A stretch of 64,000 nt of DNA from Cyclobacterium sp. (GCF_014762705.1 NZ_JABURL010000097.1:22447-86446); one strand, 5' to 3'; positions 38,484-47,825 are shown, counted from the stretch's first letter. The notes: generated by a model not told the origin, from the sequence alone. A program made the numbers and translations.

Positions 38484-40199
38484 CTAAGAAATTCGAATTT
38501 GATGATGAAATGGAGTAAACCCGGTGAGGAAGGCGGTAGGGGCATCCATTTTCGGCAAAGCCCCCCTTATCTGCACCCAACGGTGTTCGTGAATTCCGGG
38601 ACCAAAGTGAATTGTCGATTCACCTGAAGAATATTTTCCTTTACCTTCCTTTAAATAGACCACATCTTCCAACTGTTCATGTGGGACTGTACCCACAAAG
38701 GTACCCCCGGGTCTGAAAATCAATTCCACGGCCACTGGTACATGGTCGGTTCCCTGAATAGCTATATCAAGCAAAAATCCCCCATCGACTTCACTGATGG
38801 TGACTTTACTGCTCAATTGCTGAACTTCTGATTGCGGTCTTTCAGATCGGGGCATTTTGGACCAGACTCCATCTCCGGGTATTTTATCTTTTGGAAAAGG
38901 TTGGTAATAGGGTCCTTCCAAATAACTTGTCAATACATATTTGCCATTTTCTTCAGTAAATGAATCAGCAGAAAATTGACCCTTTCCAAAAAAAGCACTG
39001 GCAAACCTGATTCCCTGCAAGGCCACCTGCTTTTTGTGAAAAGTAAAAAAAACAGTGCTTCCTGCCAGAATAGAGGCATCATAGGCCCCTCTCCTGATCC
39101 TGGTAAGCTTGGAATTTTCAAAGGTCCTGGCATAATCAACCGGCAATGGATCTGTAGCCGGCAAATCCTTCCAGAGTTCCGGGTCTTCCAGAAAATAATA
39201 CAGGAAACCAGTGGTTTTCTCAAATGCCGTATCCTCTATTAATCTGCATGCAGCAGCAAACTGACCATTATTGTCTTTCAGCGCCAGGTACCTGTAGGGA
39301 TAATAATAATTTTCCAAAGTACCAATAATAGAGTTGTCCTGCCTGCCTGAGGCCTCCGTTACAATTTCCCCATTTGGGTGCAGGTAATAAAAATTCATTT
39401 CCAGATTCTTCCGCACATGGTCCAGAAGTTCCGGTTTATCAAAACCCCTGGCAATGCTGATCAATACCCTATTGCTGAGCGAGGAATAGATGTAACTGCT
39501 TTTCTCCTCATATTGTCCGTCAGAATCCATATCTATTCCTTCCATGAGCCATCTTTCGGCCCGTTGCAAATATCCCGGATCCTTCTTGATTTTATACAAC
39601 TCCGCAAGGGCTGCACATACCACCCAGCGGTGGTTGGGGGTGTGAATCCCTCCTACCTTCAACGCCTCACCGGCCTGTATCAAAAACTGATACAGCGGTT
39701 CCAGGATTTCATTTTTTTCAGAAACGGTACTTTTATCCAGCAGCCGCCAAACGGGCGACAGCCATTTCACAATAAACCCGGTATCGGGAGTGGAATGAAA
39801 ATTGGTGGAAAGTAAATCTATGGTTCCGTCTGCATGCTGCAAATTCAATAGAAAGTTCGCTGTACGACCCAACTTCTCCACCAGATCCCTATCATTATAA
39901 AATGGAGATTCAGGACTTATCAGGGAACAAATACCAGTTTTAAGGAAGCTTGTGGCCGCATGGGGGGAGGGCATTTCCTGAGCATCAAGTACAGCTCCGT
40001 AATAAGGGGAAGAAGGCTGGTTTACATACCTCTCGGCTATCCTTTTTACTGCCTTGTCATTATTGGCGATCGTTTCTTTCAGCCATTCTGGTTTTTGCGC
40101 TTCCCTGGAAAACCCGGAAAAGCCATCCAATGAGAACGGTATCAATGGGGCCAAAAGTGTGAATTGGCCATTTTTACGGATAAAAGATCTCCTATCCAT
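38484..40199 (-). CDS. Predicted (alpha/alpha)-toroid polysaccharide lyase-like protein
   Basis: 571 residues. N-terminus has an Arg-Arg motif and a hydrophobic stretch (MDRRSFIRKNGQFTLLAPLI), suggesting Tat-type export. Residues 40-340 are helical and fit an (alpha/alpha) toroid, with candidate catalytic residues Asn133/His135 (STNFHSTP), Asn189-His190-Arg191 (HTPNHRWV) and Tyr236/Tyr238 (SSYIYSS), the pattern seen in heparinase II/III-like and related lyases. Residues 360-570 are beta-rich, as in the anti-parallel sheet domain of such lyases. I cannot place it in a named PL family. It is first in the sulfatase/FGE operon, so it is a candidate for cutting the sulfated, uronic-acid-containing backbone. 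Confidence 0.65.
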   Translation of the reverse strand: MDRRSFIRKNGQFTLLAPLIPFSLDGFSGFSREAQKPEWLKETIANNDKAVKRIAERYVNQPSSPYYGAVLDAQEMPSPHAATSFLKTGICSLISPESPFYNDRDLVEKLGRTANFLLNLQHADGTIDLLSTNFHSTPDTGFIVKWLSPVWRLLDKSTVSEKNEILEPLYQFLIQAGEALKVGGIHTPNHRWVVCAALAELYKIKKDPGYLQRAERWLMEGIDMDSDGQYEEKSSYIYSSLSNRVLISIARGFDKPELLDHVRKNLEMNFYYLHPNGEIVTEASGRQDNSIIGTLENYYYPYRYLALKDNNGQFAAACRLIEDTAFEKTTGFLYYFLEDPELWKDLPATDPLPVDYARTFENSKLTRIRRGAYDASILAGSTVFFTFHKKQVALQGIRFASAFFGKGQFSADSFTEENGKYVLTSYLEGPYYQPFPKDKIPGDGVWSKMPRSERPQSEVQQLSSKVTISEVDGGFLLDIAIQGTDHVPVAVELIFRPGGTFVGTVPHEQLEDVVYLKEGKGKYSSGESTIHFGPGIHEHRWVQIRGALPKMDAPTAFLTGFTPFHHQIRIS

Positions 40200-40311
40200 T
40201 AATTTTGGTTTGGTTTTGGGTTTAAATTAAATGTTGAATATACCAATTTTTGCTTCCTGTAAAACACCGTCGGTAAAAAATCTAATTCCTGGCTACCCAA
40301 ATTAAAATTCA

Positions 40312-42504
40312 CTAAACCATCAGCAGGCCACATTCCCTCATTTCGGCATGAAATTCTGCCGTCCAGAATCGCTCAAAGATGCCTCCCGTCTCTTCAAAAC
40401 TCTCCTTAAACTGAGCAAAGGTCAGCAATTTACTTTCCCGGGCCAGTTTTTCCAGGATAGCTACCAGCCAGCGACCCTGACTTTCCTCCAGGGTAAAATC
40501 TATGATGGCGGAAGGACTGTGGAAGGTCAGTTCCAGAAAGGTTTGGCGTTCCCCTTTCCTGTTTGTTTTTGTGATTTCAGGGGGATTACCCAACCATACC
40601 ATTTTGGCTGCCTGTTTCCGGGAGAAGTTATCTTCTGCCTCCAGGCAGTCGGCGATGTAATGCTCTTCAATACCAGGAAAGGGAATCTCAAAATCAAACC
40701 AATCCTGCAGGGGGAAATCATAACCCACCCCATGCATGTAATTGTAAAGCGAAGTTTTTAATCCCTGACTGAAAATTTGATGATCGATACCCGATTCGTC
40801 TTCAAATGCAATATCGTTATTGGCAAAGCTTATGGCCTTCTTATCCGGTATTACCTGGAATGCTTCGGGATGTAACCCCACCGGACTATGGGCTGTCATC
40901 GCAAATTGATGCCAAAATCCGGATTGCAGTACTCCTGATTCAAAAAGCTGCCTTACCATTTCAAGGCTGTCAATGGTTTCCTGCACGGTCTGTGTGGGAT
41001 ACCCATACATCAGATAGGCATGAACCATGATTCCGGCTTCTGTAAAATTACGTGTCACCTGCGCCACCTGAGCTACCGTAACTCCTTTGTCAATCAGCTT
41101 TAAAAGCCTGTCGGAAGCCACTTCCAGACCGCCCGAAACAGCAATACAACCGGATGCTTTCAGTAGCAAACAAAGATCTCTGCTGAAACTTTTCTCAAAA
41201 CGAATATTGGTCCACCAGGTAACTGTCAATTTTCGCTTCAGGATTTCAAGCGCAACCGCTCGCATCAGTGCAGGTGGGGCTGCCTCATCCACAAAATGAA
41301 AACCATTGTCTCCGGTTTGGTGCATGAGTTGCTCCATACGGTCCACCAGGATATTGGCTGCGATGGGTTCATAGATTTTGATGTAATCCAGGGAAATATC
41401 GCAAAAGGTGCATTTCCCCCAATAGCAGCCATGTGCCATGGTGAGCTTGTTCCACCTGCCATCAGTCCATAAGCTGTGCATGGGATTGGCTATTTCGATG
41501 ACCGAAATGTATTGATCCAAAAAGAGGTCCGAATAATCGGGGGTACCCAGCTCAGACTGCCGGTAATCTTTTTCATCAGACAGGTTATTGTAAAATACCT
41601 TCCCCTGATCCAGCACAAAGGTTCTTTTCAGGCAACCGATATTTCTTGTTGATCCGGCAGGATGTAAGACATGTTCTACCAACAATTCGATGGGTTTTTC
41701 TCCATCATCCAGAGATATAAAATCTACATATTCAAAAACCCTGGGATCTGTCAGGGACCGCAGTTCGGTATTGGGAAATCCACCGCCCATGGCTATTTTA
41801 ATTTCATTGAAATGGGCTTTTATATGTGCCCCACAACGAAGGGCACTGTAGAGATTACCTGGAAAAGGGACAGAAAAGCAAATCATTTTTGGCTGGAATT
41901 GGCGGATTCTCTGATCCAGTATGGCCAATGAAATCTGATCTATATAAGTAGGCTTCTGCTGTAAATTAAGGTAAAGCTCATCAAAACTGTTGGCACTTTT
42001 TCCCAGACGCTCTGCATACCGGCTAAAGCCAAAATGGGGATCAATGCATTCGATGATAAAATCAGAAAGATCTTCCAGATACAAAGTGGCCAGATGTTTG
42101 GCCCGATCCTGCATGCCCATATGACCAAAAGCTTCATCCAAATCATCCAGCTGCTCAAAACGGGATGCTCTGGGTAGAAAATTTTCCGAACAAAGTTGCC
42201 TGGCAAAGGTTGGTGCCCTGCCCTGAAGAAAACGAATCACCCCATCAATGGTGTGGAGATAATGCTCCCTCAAGGCAAAAATTCTCCCTGCATTTTCTGA
42301 ATCAATTGTTTTTTCTTTCGTTGCCTGGGAAAATATTCCTTTCAGGCCATGCTTTGAAAAGATGGCAAGAATGACTTCAATCCCCAGATCCATTTGAAAA
42401 GAGGAAATGTTTCTGGTATTCAAAAATCCCTTTAGGTAAGCCGTACCCGGGTAAGGTGTGTTAAGCTGGGTAAACGGAGGCGTGATCAGCAATAAATCTT
42501 TCAA
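40312..42504 (-). CDS. B12-binding-type radical SAM protein
   Basis: 730 residues, soluble. The first about 290 residues resemble the cobalamin-binding half of BchE-type radical SAM proteins (LLITPPFTQLNTPYPGTAYLKGFL at the start; IKIAMGGGFPNTE and VDFISLDDGEKPIELL at the end), but no DxHxxG motif is seen. The radical SAM core follows. Its cluster motif is CYWGKCTFC (Cys360, Cys365, Cys368), that is Cys-x4-Cys-x2-Cys instead of the standard x3-x2. Later landmarks are SGGLEVASDRLLKLIDKGVTV and AYLMYGYPTQTVQETIDSL. The product is unknown. It stands alone with its own likely promoter; no small precursor peptide gene is visible beside it. Confidence 0.85.
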   Translation of the reverse strand: MKDLLLITPPFTQLNTPYPGTAYLKGFLNTRNISSFQMDLGIEVILAIFSKHGLKGIFSQATKEKTIDSENAGRIFALREHYLHTIDGVIRFLQGRAPTFARQLCSENFLPRASRFEQLDDLDEAFGHMGMQDRAKHLATLYLEDLSDFIIECIDPHFGFSRYAERLGKSANSFDELYLNLQQKPTYIDQISLAILDQRIRQFQPKMICFSVPFPGNLYSALRCGAHIKAHFNEIKIAMGGGFPNTELRSLTDPRVFEYVDFISLDDGEKPIELLVEHVLHPAGSTRNIGCLKRTFVLDQGKVFYNNLSDEKDYRQSELGTPDYSDLFLDQYISVIEIANPMHSLWTDGRWNKLTMAHGCYWGKCTFCDISLDYIKIYEPIAANILVDRMEQLMHQTGDNGFHFVDEAAPPALMRAVALEILKRKLTVTWWTNIRFEKSFSRDLCLLLKASGCIAVSGGLEVASDRLLKLIDKGVTVAQVAQVTRNFTEAGIMVHAYLMYGYPTQTVQETIDSLEMVRQLFESGVLQSGFWHQFAMTAHSPVGLHPEAFQVIPDKKAISFANNDIAFEDESGIDHQIFSQGLKTSLYNYMHGVGYDFPLQDWFDFEIPFPGIEEHYIADCLEAEDNFSRKQAAKMVWLGNPPEITKTNRKGERQTFLELTFHSPSAIIDFTLEESQGRWLVAILEKLARESKLLTFAQFKESFEETGGIFERFWTAEFHAEMRECGLLMV

Positions 42505-42532
42505 GGGAATTGGTATCTTCGTGATTAAGGTA

Positions 42533-42540
42533 CAAAGGTA
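42533..42540 (-). promoter_or_regulatory. Likely -7 element for the radical SAM gene
   Basis: On the minus strand the octamer reads TACCTTTG, a full match to the Bacteroidota -7 consensus TAnnTTTG. It would start transcription about 22 nt before the ATG at 42,504. The -33 region is weak, so the match rests on the -7 box and its position. Confidence 0.4.
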
Positions 42541-42711
42541 AAGAAAACCCTTCTTTTCTGTACTGGTTTAACCAGGAATATGTATTTGGTTTCGTTTTGT
42601 CATTACACTTGTCGCATTTCTGGTAACTAAGCAGGCCATGCTGTCGGCAAACCTCTCCCCATTAATGAAATAGCCTTCAATTCATTTAATTGCATAATCA
42701 GGATTACCGGA

Positions 42712-44550
42712 TTAAAATCCCGGAACAATGGGTAAAATAACGTGACTTGGTCGGGTTCCACCGTGGTGGATGGTTTGGCTGGCAATGCGTACCTCAGCAT
42801 CGCTGCCCAAAGGCTTCCCGGTATTCGGGTTCCGGTCAAATTGGGGAAAATTACTGGAAGTGATATCAATACGGATGCGGTGTCCCGGTTGAAAGACATT
42901 TGCCGTACCCATCATTTCAATGTCGAATTCGTAGACCTGATTGGGTTTCAGGAGATTTATTTTGTCCAGACCATCTTTGAAGCGGGCCCTGAGAATTCCT
43001 TCAGACACCGGATAGGCACTTCCATCCGGGTACACATCGACCAGCTTGATCATCCAATCTGTATCGGGCCCATCGGTTGCCGCATGCAGCTTCATTTTAA
43101 CCGGACCTGCAACAGCAACTGGTTCTGTAAGATAGTCCGAAGTGTATACCAGGACATCGTTTCTGCGTTCAATTACCCGCTGATCTTTGGGCCCTGTAGT
43201 GGTAGGAGTTCCACAACAATTGTTACCTCCATAAGTCATTACCGGATGGTTGGGATCGTACAGGTAGGTATCCAAACCGCTTGTTTCAGGCTTTTCAAAA
43301 GTGAGCTTGCCTTCCCCTCGTAAGGTGTTTGCCGGACCGTTGCCTGTCAGATAAAGTGCTTTGTATTGCGTTCCGGGGATTGGCCAGTCCTCCTCCTCCC
43401 GCCAGGTATTTTCCCCCATATAAAAAATCTTCACTGGCTTTTCTTCATCCAGCCCATTAGCTATTCCCTTTAGGTGAAAATCATAATACCTAAGTTCCTC
43501 TTCAAACAAATCTATGAAAGCATGCTCCCCGAACTCCAAATCACCGAATTTGGTACCGGGTCCATGCCCCCAGGGCCCCACCAACAGTTTTGTGCCCTCA
43601 CGGGCTGCTACCGTTCCTCCATGGTTTTTCATGCCCGTATATCCATTCAGGGTGCCCATCAGGAAAATATCAAACCAACCTCCGGTATTATAAGCAGGAA
43701 CCATCACCTTATCAAAGCGTTCTTCATCGCTAATGGATTTCCAGTACTCATCGTAACTTTCATGCTCCAGCCAGTCACGGTAATGTTGCACTTTATATCC
43801 CGCACTCTCCAGGTCTCCATTTTTAAGCGGGAGGTGCATCAAAATGTTTTCATACCTTAATTCCTCCGGAGTATAACCTGCCGTATGCCAGTATTGAGGC
43901 AACATGATGCGATTTGGCATGCGGACCACACCCCAACCATAGTTAAAGCTAAGGCGAAAAGCGCCCCCCATGGTGATCCAGTTGGCATATAGGTTGGTAG
44001 AGGCAACCGAAGGGAAAATAGCATCCAGGCTGGGGGGACCCTGACTGGCCGCAGCCCATTGGTTATGCCCCAGGTAAGAACCTCCCTGCATGGCTATTTT
44101 GCCATTGGAAAAATCTTGTTCAGCAATCCATTCAATGGTATCGTGTCCGTCATTTGCTTCATCCCGAAAAGGATCCCATTTACCTTCGCTTTCATACCGT
44201 CCTCTCACATCCTGAACAATACCAATGTACCCACGCTGGGCAAATTTTATCATTCGCTCATGATGAACGTTATCCCGCTGTAATCCATAAGGTGTACGGG
44301 TAACGATCACCGGGTATTTTCCAGTCTTTGCAGGACGATAAATATCAGCATACAGTACAGTGCCATCTCGCATGGGGACAGGGACTTGCCGGACAATCCG
44401 AATCTCATTTTGAACAGGATCGGGATCATGGTCTAGCATTGGCGTTCTTCCATTCAAAGCAAACGAATAAATGAATGCCAAAAAAAGAAAGATTGCCTGT
44501 TTACGGTAACACCATATTTCAGAAAGGGGGAGATTTTTTTGGAATCGCAT
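42712..44550 (-). CDS. CocE/NonD family (S15-type) serine hydrolase, secreted
   Basis: 612 residues, hydrophobic export segment at about 18-34. Alpha/beta-hydrolase of the CocE/X-Pro dipeptidyl-peptidase class: PVPMRDGTVLYADIYRP opening, YIGIVQDVRGRYESEG, nucleophile Ser158 in GGSYLGHNQW, AYNTGGWFDIF near the acid region, LVGPWGHGPG with the likely His, and the C-terminal jelly-roll (GPVKMKLHAATDGPDTDW). Members cleave acyl esters or amides (cocaine esterase, glutaryl-cephalosporin acylase, X-Pro peptidase). Here it could be a peptidase or an esterase; the sulfatase context hints at acyl-decorated glycan but does not prove it. Confidence 0.9.
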   Translation of the reverse strand: MRFQKNLPLSEIWCYRKQAIFLFLAFIYSFALNGRTPMLDHDPDPVQNEIRIVRQVPVPMRDGTVLYADIYRPAKTGKYPVIVTRTPYGLQRDNVHHERMIKFAQRGYIGIVQDVRGRYESEGKWDPFRDEANDGHDTIEWIAEQDFSNGKIAMQGGSYLGHNQWAAASQGPPSLDAIFPSVASTNLYANWITMGGAFRLSFNYGWGVVRMPNRIMLPQYWHTAGYTPEELRYENILMHLPLKNGDLESAGYKVQHYRDWLEHESYDEYWKSISDEERFDKVMVPAYNTGGWFDIFLMGTLNGYTGMKNHGGTVAAREGTKLLVGPWGHGPGTKFGDLEFGEHAFIDLFEEELRYYDFHLKGIANGLDEEKPVKIFYMGENTWREEEDWPIPGTQYKALYLTGNGPANTLRGEGKLTFEKPETSGLDTYLYDPNHPVMTYGGNNCCGTPTTTGPKDQRVIERRNDVLVYTSDYLTEPVAVAGPVKMKLHAATDGPDTDWMIKLVDVYPDGSAYPVSEGILRARFKDGLDKINLLKPNQVYEFDIEMMGTANVFQPGHRIRIDITSSNFPQFDRNPNTGKPLGSDAEVRIASQTIHHGGTRPSHVILPIVPGF

Positions 44551-44872
44551 AATGTATCTTTTTAAATAGCTATATGAGCTTTGGATCGGGAATTTTCATT
44601 TTCTACCCTGAAAATAAATAGTAACGGGTTCATCAGGAGAACGCTTTGGCAACAGCATCCATTTGGTATTTAAGTTCGCAAACCTGAATGAATATTTTTC
44701 CGGGTAAATTATTATTGGTATAACATCATGTATAATTGGCAAAAAATGGATTTAATCAAAATTTCTATAAATCCATTTTCTGCCCATTTTTGACAACCGG
44801 GCTTCATATGATAAACCAGATACCTGTGTAAACAGAACTTTTTCTTTCTACTTTTTTCTACCAGCCTATGGC
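44551..44872. other. Intergenic region without recognisable genes
   Basis: 322 bp between the start of the CocE-like gene and the end of an arylsulfatase gene, both minus strand. It is AT-rich; I found no hairpin terminator, RNA gene or clear promoter motif in it. Confidence 0.5.
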
Positions 44873-46414
44873 TCATTCATAAGCCCACTCCACCTGGGCC
44901 CAAATCTCCGGACCATCATTTTTTTGAACGGGACCGGGAGTGCTCCGCCCATTTTTGATCAGTCGGATCATTTCTTCTTTCATCTCCTGTACACGTCCCG
45001 GATAGGCTTCTACCAGGTTATTTTGCTCGGATGGATCTGCGGAAAGATCAAACAACTGCCAGTCCGGCAAGCCCTCCAATCCATCTCTGCTAAGAGGCTC
45101 GGTCCACCCCCCGGAGCCGGGCCAAAAGATCAGTTTCCATTGGTCCCTGCGGAGTGCAAAGCGACCTTCAATGGAGTGGTGGACAATGGAAGGTCTTTCT
45201 GCTTTTGCATTGGGCTGCGCCAGCAAGGGAAAAAAGCTAAAACTATCCTCACCGGCGTTATCGGGCAGCTGTCTATTCAGCATTTCAGCCACCGTGGCCA
45301 TCAAATCAGTGGTACAGATCAGCTGACCGGAAGTTTGGCCCGGGGAAACCTTTTCCGGCCAGTGAACGATAAAGGGTACCCGGTGTCCCCCTTCGTAAAT
45401 ATCGGCCTTGTGCCCACGAAATCCCCCACTGGGATCATGGCCTACCTGATCCAATTCCGGGTAATCCGCTCTTGGTGAGCAGCCATTATCAGAAGTAAAA
45501 ATAAACAGGGTATTGTCCAGTATCCCTTGCTCTTCCAAAGCTGCTGCAATGCGGCCCACCACATCATCTACCTGCAGCATAAAGTCCCCGTACATATTGG
45601 TATTGCTTTTGCCCATAAACTCCGTCGTGGGTAAAATGGGCGTGTGCGGCGCAGGGAGCGCAAAATAAAGAAAAAAGGGATCTGATGTAGCAGATTGCCG
45701 ATGGATATAATCCACTGCTTTATCGGTCAGATGTGGCAAGACCTGCACATGGTCGAAATCCGCACCTGTTGGACCGTCTCTCCAAAAGCCTTTTTCATCC
45801 ACATTGACAGTCCTCCTGTCCGGAAGGGCTGTTACCCGGTCATTTTCAATGTACACATAAGGTGGAATGTCCAGGGAGCTGCTAAACCCATAAGCATAGG
45901 AAAAACCAACCTGATTGGGGCCATTTTGAATCGGCTGGCTGTAATCCACTTCCAGGATCCGGTTCAGATTATCGATGTTTTCATATTCCTGTTTGAAAGA
46001 CCAGTCCCATCCAAGATGCCATTTGCCAACAAATGCCGTATGGTATCCGGAATTTTGGAGGTATTTGCCTACCGTGAGGCGATCTGTTGAGATCAGTGGA
46101 GCAGAATATCCTCCCAACACCCCATTTTTTAAGGTAGATCTCCAATTGTAACGCCCTGTCAGGATACCATAGCGCGTTGGGGTACACACTGCTGCACTGG
46201 TGTGGGCATCCGTAAACCTCAGACCGTTTTCAGCCAGTTTGTCCAGGTTTTTTGTATGGATACGAGATTCGGGATTGTAGCAGGAAGCATCACCAATACC
46301 CATATCATCTGCCAGAATATAGACAATGTTGGGTTTAGTCTGATTTTGGGCTTTACCGGAAATGCCAGGAGCGATCAATAATATCAACAGGATCAGATGT
46401 AATTTGGGAAGCAT
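44873..46414 (-). CDS. Arylsulfatase (S1 type), secreted
   Basis: 513 residues, signal peptide to about residue 22 (GISGKAQ). Asp36-Asp37 (YILADDMGIGDASCYNP) and the formylglycine motif CTPTR (Cys77) followed by GRYNWRS are intact; GKWHLGWDW, LYFALPAPHTPILPT, IFTSDNGCSPRADY and HRVPFIVHWP follow the arylsulfatase A-type order. It should remove sulfate esters from oligosaccharides in the periplasm after maturation by an FGE. It lies by itself, upstream of a repeat island. Confidence 0.94.
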   Translation of the reverse strand: MLPKLHLILLILLIAPGISGKAQNQTKPNIVYILADDMGIGDASCYNPESRIHTKNLDKLAENGLRFTDAHTSAAVCTPTRYGILTGRYNWRSTLKNGVLGGYSAPLISTDRLTVGKYLQNSGYHTAFVGKWHLGWDWSFKQEYENIDNLNRILEVDYSQPIQNGPNQVGFSYAYGFSSSLDIPPYVYIENDRVTALPDRRTVNVDEKGFWRDGPTGADFDHVQVLPHLTDKAVDYIHRQSATSDPFFLYFALPAPHTPILPTTEFMGKSNTNMYGDFMLQVDDVVGRIAAALEEQGILDNTLFIFTSDNGCSPRADYPELDQVGHDPSGGFRGHKADIYEGGHRVPFIVHWPEKVSPGQTSGQLICTTDLMATVAEMLNRQLPDNAGEDSFSFFPLLAQPNAKAERPSIVHHSIEGRFALRRDQWKLIFWPGSGGWTEPLSRDGLEGLPDWQLFDLSADPSEQNNLVEAYPGRVQEMKEEMIRLIKNGRSTPGPVQKNDGPEIWAQVEWAYE

Positions 46415-46502
46415 TATCCGGATCTTATAGTTTATGAAAAGATGTGAAAATAGCAGGTTGAAAATACTTGTTTACTTTTCCCAAAGCAAGCGGTTGTTGA
46501 AT

Positions 46503-46536
46503 AACTTTTCCAAAGTTTAAGAACTTTGGAAAAGTT
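46503..46536. repeat. REP-like palindrome at the 3' end of RAYT 1
   Basis: Perfect 15-bp arms AACTTTTCCAAAGTT / AACTTTGGAAAAGTT with a 4-nt loop. Its right end overlaps the stop codon (46,535-46,537) of the transposase gene. It has the same arms as the palindrome inside that gene at 46,887-46,919. Confidence 0.92.
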
Positions 46537-47119
46537 AAATGGATTCCAGATCCTTATTTATCAGCCATTCTATTTTTGCTTCCATCAGATTTTCTACTTG
46601 CTCCCAATCGTCGAAAAAGTTTAGGAAATATTCCCTGTTCAGCCTTGATGGCCGGGAAGAATTTTGGTATTCACGCCAACTCGTCCATTTCCAGATGGTA
46701 TGGGTTTTAACAAAGCCATGTTTTACGGGATTAAAATGGATGTAAAGAAAAGTTTCCTGCCATTGTTGTTCGGAGAGAATCGGTGTTCTTTTAAAATTTT
46801 TAATGAACAGACTACCCCTTCTTTGGTAAACTTTATTGAAGGCTTGGGTATAGGAACTAAAAAAATTAGCGAATTGCCGGGTGACTAACTTTTCCAAAGT
46901 TTCAAACTTTGGAAAAGTTGAACGTAACCTGTTCTCCGACCGAACACCAACCAAAAAATGGAAATGATTCGGCATTAAAGAATAAGCATAAGTATCTACT
47001 GCATTTTCAAGGTATTTATTATACTGTTGTAAGAAAAATCGGTAATTCTCCTCATCTCTGAAAAGGTTTTCCCCTCCGTTTGCGTGGTTAAAAATATGGT
47101 AGGTTTGACCCGGTTCCAT
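46535..47119 (-). CDS. REP-associated tyrosine transposase (RAYT), copy 1
   Basis: 194 residues, Y1 transposase of the HUH single-strand nuclease group. The HUH motif is NHFHFLVGV (His52, His54), with a likely catalytic Tyr90 in NFFSSYTQAFNK. FNHANGGENLF and PILSEQQWQETFLYIHFNPVKHGFV are typical of RAYTs, which bind REP hairpins. Between the HUH and Tyr motifs the gene carries a 33-nt palindrome that is read through in frame as residues 67-78. It is 65-70 percent similar by eye to the copy at 47,877-48,461, except in this insert. The start ATG matches copy 2. It is flanked by REP-like palindromes on both sides. Confidence 0.93.
   Translation of the reverse strand: MEPGQTYHIFNHANGGENLFRDEENYRFFLQQYNKYLENAVDTYAYSLMPNHFHFLVGVRSENRLRSTFPKFETLEKLVTRQFANFFSSYTQAFNKVYQRRGSLFIKNFKRTPILSEQQWQETFLYIHFNPVKHGFVKTHTIWKWTSWREYQNSSRPSRLNREYFLNFFDDWEQVENLMEAKIEWLINKDLESI
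46887..46919. repeat. REP-like palindrome inside RAYT 1 coding sequence
   Basis: Perfect 16-bp arms AACTTTTCCAAAGTTT / AAACTTTGGAAAAGTT around a single C. It lies in frame and codes for residues 67-78 (STFPKFETLEKL). The arms equal those of the palindrome at the gene's own 3' end. Confidence 0.93.
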
Positions 47120-47145
47120 AGCAAATTAGCTCTTCCAAAGTATTA

Positions 47146-47177
47146 GCTTTCCCGAAGTTTTGAAACTTTAGGAAAGC
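47146..47177. repeat. REP-like imperfect palindrome upstream of RAYT 1
   Basis: Arms GCTTTCCCGAAGTTT and AAACTTTAGGAAAGC pair at 13 of 15 positions, 2-nt loop. It is a decayed relative of the perfect palindrome in the same place upstream of copy 2 (48,477-48,510). Confidence 0.75.
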
Positions 47178-47180
47178 ATG

Positions 47181-47296
47181 AACTAATGAAACTACTTCTT
47201 TTTGGTAATATTTAGAAATTTAAGCATGAATTTTTGTCTAAACCCTATTGAAAAGCCATTTTTTCGCAATTATCACTTCATCATCCTTTTATTTTG
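47181..47296. repeat. Conserved leader of RAYT element, copy 1
   Basis: About 115 bp upstream of RAYT 1 that align with 48,513-48,629 upstream of RAYT 2 (AACTAnTGAAACTACTT at the start, CATCCTTTTATTTTG at the end) with scattered substitutions. It is AT-rich and non-coding, probably the promoter/leader or 5' end of a duplicated element. Confidence 0.75.
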
Positions 47297-47315
47297 GTGC
47301 GCCGACAGGTTTTAT

Positions 47316-47349
47316 AACTATGCCAAAGTTTTAGAACTTTGGCATAGTT
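47316..47349. repeat. REP-like palindrome upstream of the UPF0158 gene
   Basis: Perfect 15-bp arms AACTATGCCAAAGTT / AACTTTGGCATAGTT, 4-nt loop. Compared with the 46,503 palindrome it has paired changes in both arms that keep the stem intact. It ends 29 bp before the ATG of the UPF0158 gene. Confidence 0.92.
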
Positions 47350-47378
47350 CATACTTTTAGATTTATTATTTTTAGGGT

Positions 47379-47798
47379 ATGGAAAACAAGGACCCTAACG
47401 AAAAGCAGATTGAAGAAATAGCCGATTTACTGGACTGTGGCATGCTGTGCTTCTATCATCGGCCGACAGGCACCGTCGAATCCCATCCTGACCCGGATGA
47501 TCCCTTTTTCGATCCCGAACCCTGGGAAGACCTTATGGAAAAAATCGAAGCAGACTGGACCAATTATGACAGATTTGAAAAAATGGATTCCAGGGAGGCC
47601 TATCAGGTAATGGAAAATTTCGCCTTCTCTTTGGATGATGTTGTATTCAGAGAAGAAATTTTACATGAATTGTCAAAACGAAAACCTTTTCAGCACTTTA
47701 AGATGCTGATCGACGATTCGGAATACCGTCAGGATTGGTTTGATTTTAAGAAAAATGCCTATATTGAATTTGTGAAAGAACAAATAGATGGGATGTAG
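47379..47798 (+). CDS. UPF0158 family protein
   Basis: 139 residues, acidic, cytoplasmic. EIADLLDCGMLCFYHRPTG at the start and a Phe/Trp-rich acidic C-terminal half (RQDWFDFKKNAYIEFVKEQI) fit the UPF0158 family, whose function is not known. It is the only plus-strand gene in the repeat island and lies exactly between the two RAYT elements, bracketed by palindromes at 47,316-47,349 and 47,826-47,858. It may be host DNA between two insertions rather than element cargo. Confidence 0.85.
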   Translation: MENKDPNEKQIEEIADLLDCGMLCFYHRPTGTVESHPDPDDPFFDPEPWEDLMEKIEADWTNYDRFEKMDSREAYQVMENFAFSLDDVVFREEILHELSKRKPFQHFKMLIDDSEYRQDWFDFKKNAYIEFVKEQIDGM

Positions 47799-47825
47799 GG
47801 AAGATTTAAGGTATTCGTAAGGTCA

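Noticed and set aside
42505..42711. Small RiPP precursor gene beside the radical SAM gene
   Set aside because: The gap holds no short open frame with a leader/core pattern; the frame that crosses it on the minus strand is within the CocE gene in another frame.
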